Shown here piece by piece: positions 58,469-64,000 of a stretch of DNA of 64,000 nt. The notes beneath the pieces are model-generated. The model made no database searches, had not been told where the DNA came from, and worked only from the letters and a program-made list of their open reading frames with translations. Position 1 is the first letter of the stretch. Every line of letters starts with the position of its first letter. Both the position numbers and the translations under genes were made by a program. This DNA comes from Agarivorans aestuarii (lineage in GTDB: Bacteria > Pseudomonadota > Gammaproteobacteria > Enterobacterales > Celerinatantimonadaceae): positions 3,151,001 through 3,215,000 of the forward strand of contig NZ_AP023033.1 of the NCBI RefSeq assembly GCF_019670125.1, read 5' to 3'.

Positions 58469-60241
58469 ATGAAGATAACAAAGGCTGTTAAACCAATAAG
58501 TGCCAGCTTAATCAGTTTGGCTATTGCCGGGGCAGTGTCTGCTGCACCTAATCAATACGGCATGTCTCTGCAACAAGAGCTTGTGACTACCGACAATGGC
58601 GCTATTACTGCTCGCCCACAAGCCGCGGTGAATACCGCTTGGAATGTGGCCGAGAAACAAGTAGATCAAATTAGCGAGGGCGTGTATCGCATCGCCGGTT
58701 GGGGTATTGGCAACATCATTGCTTTAGAAGGTCCTAAAGGGTGGATCATTATAGATACCGGAGACAACATTCAATATGCAAGCGAGCAACGAGCAGCACT
58801 AGAGAGAAAAGTAGGCCAGTCAATTAAGGTAGCCGGCATTCTCTACACCCACTCTCATTATGTACATGGTACTGAGGTATGGCGGGATGAAAACACCCAA
58901 ATTTTTGGCCATGAGGAACTCACCACGAACTTACGAGCAGATGAGGGCATAAACATATTAAGCGGTAACTTTAAAACCAGAGCCGCTATTCAGTTTGGCA
59001 TGCTTCACCCTCTTGAGGGTAAAGATGCTTTTCCCAGCGTGTTAGGTTTTAGTCCAGAGAAACTTAGTGGTGAATCCGGGTTTATTCCACCTGACATAAC
59101 CTTTAAGGACGGCGCAATTGAAACTTACTCCATTGCAGGCCTTGAAGTAGAAGTATTGCCAAGCCAAACCGACGTGCTCGATTCTGTGGCATTCTATTTC
59201 CCACAGCATAAGTTGCTGGTGTCTAATGCGATGAATGATGACAGCCTATTTAATCTTTATACTCTGCGAGGCGATATCTACCGAGATCCTATGCGTTTAG
59301 TCAACGCGGCTGATTTAGCCTTAAGTCGCGATATAGAGCTACATATAGACATTCATGGAGCAGCTAACATTGGTAAAGACAAGGCCCGCCAAGCACTCGA
59401 GTATTTTAGAGACAGCATGCAACTCATCCATGACCAAACCTACCGAGGCATTGCCATGGGTAAAGATGCCCAAGAGATTGCAGAGTGGATCTATATGCCC
59501 AAGCGCTTACGTGCTAATCAAGAGACCTATGGCCAGGTAGAAAGCTACGCCAAGCAAGTATACAACGCTCGAATTGGCTGGATGGGTTGGGATGTCTACG
59601 AAATCAATCCACTGCCCAAACAGCTACAAGCGCAGAAAACCGTTGAAGCAATGGGCGGTGTAGATGCAGTTATTTCCATGGCACAACAAGCCCAGGCCAA
59701 AGGCGATATAAACAGTACACAGTGGAGCTTGTTTTTAACCACGCAGTTGCAAAACATGGGAGCATTAACAGAGCTGGCCAAACAAATCCGAGCCGATAGC
59801 GCCCGAACACTTGGCCAACATACTAGCTCAGCTAACGCTCGTGGCTTCTACATTTCCGAAGCCTTATTACAGGAAGGAAGTCTTAGATTTGGTAAACACA
59901 CCATCACAGACTATCAACAACTCAGTGATAGCTTCGCAGCATTAGATGCGCAAAAGCTCGCCAGCTCCCCATTAGATGATAACGTTCACTACCTACGTTA
60001 CATGCTTGATACCCGCTTAGCCGAAGATAAGGCGCTACAGTTTAATCTACATTTTGTAGATGAAGATGCGCATTATGCGATTGCGCTAAGAAATGGAGTG
60101 ATTGCTATTACCCAACAAGCGAATAAAGGCAAAACCTTTGAGCTAACAAAACAAAAGTGGGATCAAATGCTACTGGGTGAGTTGACTTTCTCGCAGCTAG
60201 ATAAAGAGCTAAAACTCGTTGACCAGGTTATCGGTCGCTAA
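58469..60241 (+). CDS. Alkyl-sulfatase-like metallo-beta-lactamase-fold protein with altered metal site
   Basis: 590 residues: signal peptide (about 1-25), MBL fold, an alkyl-sulfatase dimerisation domain (about 320-450) and a SCP2-like C-terminal domain (about 480-590). This is the SdsA1/YjcS layout for periplasmic hydrolysis of alkyl sulfates. The first metal motif, usually HxHxDH, reads THSHYVHGTE (H128, H130, H133), with Val at 132 instead of Asp. The Glu usually preceding the NLYTLRG segment is replaced (VSNAMNDDSLFNLYTLRG). The late His (DIHGAANIG, H296) is kept. It may be a divergent, perhaps single-metal, subfamily. Confidence 0.85.
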   Translation: MKITKAVKPISASLISLAIAGAVSAAPNQYGMSLQQELVTTDNGAITARPQAAVNTAWNVAEKQVDQISEGVYRIAGWGIGNIIALEGPKGWIIIDTGDNIQYASEQRAALERKVGQSIKVAGILYTHSHYVHGTEVWRDENTQIFGHEELTTNLRADEGINILSGNFKTRAAIQFGMLHPLEGKDAFPSVLGFSPEKLSGESGFIPPDITFKDGAIETYSIAGLEVEVLPSQTDVLDSVAFYFPQHKLLVSNAMNDDSLFNLYTLRGDIYRDPMRLVNAADLALSRDIELHIDIHGAANIGKDKARQALEYFRDSMQLIHDQTYRGIAMGKDAQEIAEWIYMPKRLRANQETYGQVESYAKQVYNARIGWMGWDVYEINPLPKQLQAQKTVEAMGGVDAVISMAQQAQAKGDINSTQWSLFLTTQLQNMGALTELAKQIRADSARTLGQHTSSANARGFYISEALLQEGSLRFGKHTITDYQQLSDSFAALDAQKLASSPLDDNVHYLRYMLDTRLAEDKALQFNLHFVDEDAHYAIALRNGVIAITQQANKGKTFELTKQKWDQMLLGELTFSQLDKELKLVDQVIGR

Positions 60242-60490
60242 GCCTTACTCGCCAATTTATACTGCCTCCTTGCCCAACCCACGCGGGCAAGGAGCTTAGC
60301 CCTCCCCGTAAGCGGAAACACTGCTTCTTTGCTACAGCTCGATTCAATCACTTAAGTTTAATGCCTTGCACTAAGCGGCTCTATCCCATCTAGCCTCGCC
60401 CTATGAAATACAGATATGAATTTTTGATATACCTGTGAGATTTATGACTTAGTTACTAAAATTCTCTTCTTTTTATTAAGAGGAGAAACC

Positions 60491-61246
60491 ATGATAAAGC
60501 CTGTTGCGGCGGCCCTTGCCTTAACATTTAGCACCACTAGTTTTGCCGAAAGCAGTTCAAGTAATCTATTTCCCGAAGTTACCTTATTTAATGCTGCAAA
60601 TGGCGAAGACCAAGAGCGTCTATGGTCACAAACTAAGTTAATGTTTGGGCTTGGAGCAGGCGTAATTGGTGCTTTATACCTAATGCCAGAGTCCGTGACC
60701 AACTGGGATAAATCAGAAATAGGCCGCGGCAACATGGCGCAGAAATGGTGGGACAATGTAAGACAAGGTCCGGTATGGGACGACGACCATTGGGCAATAA
60801 ATTACATTGGCCACCCTTACTTTGGCGGGGTGTATTATCAAGTAGCCCGAAAAAGCGGTTACGACCAGTTCAACTCCTTTCTCTACACCACTCTCATGAG
60901 CACCTTTTACTGGGAATATGGCATTGAGGCCTTTGCCGAAGTACCGTCTATTCAAGATCTAATTGTTACTCCCATTGGTGGCTGGTTATATGGCGAATGG
61001 GCCTTCCAAACCGAACAGCGCATTCGCGCCAGTGGCGGTGAAGTAATGGGTTCGACTAGGTTGGGGAACGCTTCCTTGTTTTTACTGGACCCTGTAGAAA
61101 GTATTGCTAAGGGTATTAACCGAGTTACCGGGAATGACACCATAAAAACAGGCATTACTTTTAACACCAGCAATCCAGTGCAAACGCCAAGTGAGGTTCG
61201 CGCTAAAGAATCCTACTACGGCTTCACCCTACATTTTCATTACTAA
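60491..61246 (+). CDS. DUF3943 domain protein, exported
   Basis: 251 residues with a signal peptide (1-19, ending SFA). The mature protein has KWWDNVRQGPVWDDDHWAIN followed by YIGHPYFGGVYYQVARKSGY and TPIGGWLYGEWAFQTEQRIR, the DUF3943 pattern. Aromatic-rich, probably in the periplasm or outer membrane. Function unknown. A GAGGAG site precedes the ATG. Confidence 0.88.
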   Translation: MIKPVAAALALTFSTTSFAESSSSNLFPEVTLFNAANGEDQERLWSQTKLMFGLGAGVIGALYLMPESVTNWDKSEIGRGNMAQKWWDNVRQGPVWDDDHWAINYIGHPYFGGVYYQVARKSGYDQFNSFLYTTLMSTFYWEYGIEAFAEVPSIQDLIVTPIGGWLYGEWAFQTEQRIRASGGEVMGSTRLGNASLFLLDPVESIAKGINRVTGNDTIKTGITFNTSNPVQTPSEVRAKESYYGFTLHFHY

Positions 61247-61424
61247 TTAGCACTAGCCATCTAACAGTCACGGACGACTTAAGTTCACTTTTCTCCACCT
61301 TCCTTTGGTAATAAAGCCTAAATGAACTCGGCCTCTTTGCTTGCCAATGCCATTACTTTCTCACTCATTTAAACAAGCTCGCTTTACTTTCAACTAGGCG
61401 TACTACAGCTAAGTAATACCCAAC

Positions 61425-61450
61425 AAAAAACGACACCCAAAGGGTGCCGT
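61425..61450 (-). terminator. Terminator of the secD-secF-mini-gene transcript
   Basis: On the minus strand the 9-bp stem ACGGCACCC / GGGTGTCGT (one G-T wobble, loop TTT) is followed by six T at 61425-61430. It sits about 30 bp past the stop of the 44-residue ORF. Confidence 0.9.
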
Positions 61451-61478
61451 TAATGAAAGAGTCTAAGCCTAGTTAAAA

Positions 61479-61613
61479 CTAGCTTTCTTGAATTAGCTCA
61501 ATGCTCAACTCATTACCTAGGCTAGGGTCAGGATTGACTAAAGAATGCGTCAGTCTTGGTAACACAATAAAAAGTAACAACATAAAGGCAATAAAATAGC
61601 TTTGTTTCATCAT
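61479..61613 (-). CDS. 44-residue secreted or membrane mini-protein downstream of secF
   Basis: ATG 61611-61613 (a second ATG follows at once) has a GGAGG site 5-6 nt upstream, and the frame stops at TAG 61479-61481. The peptide has a signal-like hydrophobic stretch (SYFIAFMLLLFIVLPRL), then a short acidic tail (NPDPSLGNELSIELIQES). It begins 14 bp after the secF stop, inside the same transcript and before the terminator. I do not recognise it. Confidence 0.62.
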   Translation of the reverse strand: MMKQSYFIAFMLLLFIVLPRLTHSLVNPDPSLGNELSIELIQES

Positions 61614-61627
61614 TTATCCTCCAATCT

Positions 61628-62536
61628 TTAGCCAACTCGGCCATTTCTAGTTGGCTCTATAAGCTGATAGTCAGACGCTTGCAAGCCCAATACTTTTGGC
61701 AAGGTGGCACCAATACCTACCGAGGAAAAGGTGCCAATAACAATCCCGCTAAATAAGGCGATAGCAAAAGCTTGTAGTGGAGCGCCAGCCAATAACCAAA
61801 TACAAGCAACGGTTAACAAAGTAGTACCAGATGTCACCAAGGTGCGGGTCATTGTCGACGCCAAAGCACGGTTAATTTGGGTATCGAGTTCTATTTTGCT
61901 GCTGGCCCGTAAGTACTCTCTTATCCTGTCGCCAATCACTATCGAGTCATTCAGGGAGTAGCCAATCACCGCCAGAACAGCTGCCATTACCGTTAGGTCG
62001 AATTCAATCTGTAACCAGGCAAACAAACCTAATACCAGCAATACATCGTGAAAAAGCGCAATCACTGACGCTAAGGCTAGTCGCCACTCAAAGCGGAACG
62101 ACAAATAGATCATCATAGCCAGCAATGAAGCAAAAATTGCCAATCCGCCCATTTCAAACAACTCGCTGCCCACCTGCGGACCAATAATCGAGCTCCCCAA
62201 CAACTCTACTTGCCAAGCATCAGGTAACTGGCTGTGCCAATTGGCAGTAACCGCTTCACTCATCTCTAAACCCTGCCGAACAATCCAATGATTGGCGCCA
62301 GAACGACTCATTGAATAGCCATCTACCAATAATAGATCTAACTGCTCGGCCATTTGCTCTTGCTCCGGCGGGTAATGAGTAGCTAATTCGGTCACTACTC
62401 CGCCAGTAAAGTCGACGCCAAAGTTAATCCCTTTTGTGACCAACCCCACGACAGAAGCCAGTACCAAAACCACCGACAGGTTCAAAGCCCCTTGGCGCAA
62501 AGCCGTAAGCGAAAAACGGTTTATCCAAGCTTTCAT
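61628..62536 (-). CDS. secF: Protein translocase subunit SecF
   Basis: About 302 residues with six transmembrane segments and the SecF motifs GINFGVDFTGGVVTELATHY (periplasmic P4 start), VIGYSLNDSIVIGDRIRE and RTLVTSGTTLLTVACIWLL. SecDF uses proton or sodium motive force to pull exported proteins through SecYEG. The ATG overlaps the secD stop (ATGA), so the pair is translationally coupled; the frame opens 45 nt earlier without support. Confidence 0.95.
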   Translation of the reverse strand: MKAWINRFSLTALRQGALNLSVVLVLASVVGLVTKGINFGVDFTGGVVTELATHYPPEQEQMAEQLDLLLVDGYSMSRSGANHWIVRQGLEMSEAVTANWHSQLPDAWQVELLGSSIIGPQVGSELFEMGGLAIFASLLAMMIYLSFRFEWRLALASVIALFHDVLLVLGLFAWLQIEFDLTVMAAVLAVIGYSLNDSIVIGDRIREYLRASSKIELDTQINRALASTMTRTLVTSGTTLLTVACIWLLAGAPLQAFAIALFSGIVIGTFSSVGIGATLPKVLGLQASDYQLIEPTRNGRVG

Positions 62537-64000
62537 GATGCAAGCTCCTGTAGTTGTCTTAGCGCAGCTTTTCGACGCCAAGCAAGTTGTAAATTGACCA
62601 AAGAGCGCGACACATACACGCCGGTAAACATGCTGGTTAACAAGCCAAGGCCGAAGGTAATGGCAAAGCCTTTAATCGGGCCAAAACCTACCGAAAACAA
62701 AATTGCTGCAATAATCAGTGAGGTAAAGCTGGCGTCAAAAATAGTGCTAAAAGCATTTTTGTAGCCATGATGTACCGCCATTTCTTCACTTAAACCACGG
62801 CGCCTTTCTTCTTTTATTCGCTCAAAAATGAGTACGTTGGTGTCGGTGGCCATACCAATAGTAAGCACAAGGCCCGCAATGCCCGGCAAAGTGAGTACAG
62901 CCCCCGGCACCAAAGAAAGTAAACCAATCAAACAAACTAAATTAAGCACCAAGGCGATGTTTGCAATTAAGCCAAGACCTCGATACCACACCAACATAAA
63001 AGCCAGCATTAAGCCCATACCAAGGGCGAGAGCCGCAAAGCCATTGCTAATATTTTGCTCACCTAAACTGGGGCCCAATAGCCGTTCTTCGACAATTGAA
63101 ATAGGTGCCGACAAACTGCCAGCTTTAAGCAATAAGGCTAAGTCTTGGGTAGCTTGTACACTGTCCATACCGGTAATGGTAAACCTAGAGCCTAAATGCG
63201 CTTGAATGGTAGCAACACTAATTACCTTACTATGTCGCTCCAATACGCCAGCTTCATTTTCTAGGTACTCGGTATAGAGCGTGGCCATTGGCTGACCGAT
63301 ATTTTGGCGGCTAAAGTCAGACATTTGGTTGCCACCAGCACTGTCCAAATTAATCAACACTTCAGGCATGCCAAACTCACCAAACTGAGCGCTAGCATTA
63401 GTAATTTTTTGGCCAGTTAAAATTGGCCTAGCATCGATGCCAACGGGGTCGCCAGAAGCATGTTGATGAACATCGCCGTTAGCACTAAGTGCGTGAAAGC
63501 TAATGGTAGCAGTGGCACCGATAACGCGTTTTGCTTGCGCTGGGTCTTGTACGCCAGGCAACTCAATTCTTATAAAGTTATGGCCCTGGCGCTGCACTAC
63601 TGCCTCGGTGATGCCAAGGGCTGCAACGCGATCTCTCAAGGTTTGCAAATTTTGCATCATCAGCGCTTGATGAAAATCTTGATGACCAGCTAGGTTAATG
63701 GTGAACAATCCCGCTTGCTGCTGTCTCACTTCATGCTCTGGGAAGTTACTTTGAAAGGCATTAAGTGCTGCCATAGTCTGCTCTGCCACTCTAACAGGGA
63801 AGCTTAATTCAAGTTGTTGCTGGTCATTACTTAATACTCGTGCGCCACGCGCACCTTGTTCTCGCAGTAGCGTATTTAGTTCACCTCGTTGCTGTGCTAA
63901 AGACTCATTAATCGCTTGTTGAGTATCAACTTCTAGTAAGAATTGCACACCACCACGTAAATCCAAGCCAAGCTGCAACGGTGATAAACCTAAGCGCGCT
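62533..64000 (-). CDS. secD: Protein translocase subunit SecD (partial, 5' end off window)
   Basis: 489 residues are visible, from LGLSPLQLGLDLRGG at the edge to the stop. The frame stays open to the last base, so the N-terminus (about 100 residues) lies beyond the window. The LGLDLRGGVQFLLEVD motif opens the periplasmic domain. The C-terminal membrane part has GLVLTIGMATDTNVLIFERI followed by KEERRRG, and AFSTIFDASFTSLI, as in SecD. It is followed directly by secF. It may be the only copy or a paralogue; the window does not show yajC. Confidence 0.95.
   Translation of the reverse strand, partial: ARLGLSPLQLGLDLRGGVQFLLEVDTQQAINESLAQQRGELNTLLREQGARGARVLSNDQQQLELSFPVRVAEQTMAALNAFQSNFPEHEVRQQQAGLFTINLAGHQDFHQALMMQNLQTLRDRVAALGITEAVVQRQGHNFIRIELPGVQDPAQAKRVIGATATISFHALSANGDVHQHASGDPVGIDARPILTGQKITNASAQFGEFGMPEVLINLDSAGGNQMSDFSRQNIGQPMATLYTEYLENEAGVLERHSKVISVATIQAHLGSRFTITGMDSVQATQDLALLLKAGSLSAPISIVEERLLGPSLGEQNISNGFAALALGMGLMLAFMLVWYRGLGLIANIALVLNLVCLIGLLSLVPGAVLTLPGIAGLVLTIGMATDTNVLIFERIKEERRRGLSEEMAVHHGYKNAFSTIFDASFTSLIIAAILFSVGFGPIKGFAITFGLGLLTSMFTGVYVSRSLVNLQLAWRRKAALRQLQELAS

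Overview
The window looks like a chromosomal segment of a marine gammaproteobacterium of the Alteromonadales type, with Agarivorans or a close relative as my best guess. This rests on the operon orders (ispF-ispD-ftsB, eno-pyrG-mazG-relA-rlmD-barA, rpoE-rseABC-lepA-lepB-rnc-era-recO-pdxJ-acpS), on moderate GC, and on the mix of accessory genes. It is inference; no rRNA or other taxonomic marker lies in the window, and I saw no tRNA, rRNA, CRISPR array or complete insertion sequence.

Region 1 (1-25 kb) is conserved housekeeping. It holds isoprenoid synthesis (ispF partial, ispD), division (ftsB), glycolysis (eno), CTP synthesis (pyrG), nucleotide clean-up (mazG), the stringent response (relA), 23S methylation (rlmD) and the BarA sensor kinase. 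The sigma-E envelope-stress operon with its translation, processing and ribosome-maturation followers comes next, then nadB and the SdhE/YgfX/YgfZ maturation genes. A near-perfect sigma-E promoter lies in front of rpoE.

Region 2 (25-36 kb) starts with a pstSCAB phosphate operon led by a recognisable Pho box. It continues with two cell-wall proteins (a DUF882/YcbK-type M15 peptidase and a YcbB-type L,D-transpeptidase), a DUF924 protein, a cysteine-bearing HTH regulator coupled to a cysteine-rich secreted protein, an orphan sugar-type binding protein, and a flavodoxin-like protein overlapping a secreted unknown.

Region 3 (36-41.4 kb) is the most unusual part. A chemoreceptor gene and a convergent DUF1275 gene are separated by about 2.6 kb of foreign-looking DNA. 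That DNA is flanked by an exact 44-bp direct repeat containing the 3' ends of both genes. Inside are the 3' tip of an Rhs polymorphic toxin (frameshifted in its core), a translationally coupled small membrane protein, a second coreless toxin-tip-like ORF coupled to a second small membrane protein, and a short repeated motif after each module.

Region 4 (41.6-64 kb) is an accessory mix. It holds an L-lactate dehydrogenase, a glutathione transferase-like protein, a RibD-C/DHFR-like reductase, a periplasmic binding protein, an scsA-scsB-scsD-like thiol cluster lacking scsC, a GlxA-type regulator, a Cache chemoreceptor, DUF302, an esterase, an MscS channel, a ChaA-type antiporter, a DedA protein, a LysR regulator, an alkyl-sulfatase-like protein with an altered metal site, a DUF3943 protein, and a secD-secF pair running off the right edge and followed by a 44-codon secreted or membrane mini-gene.
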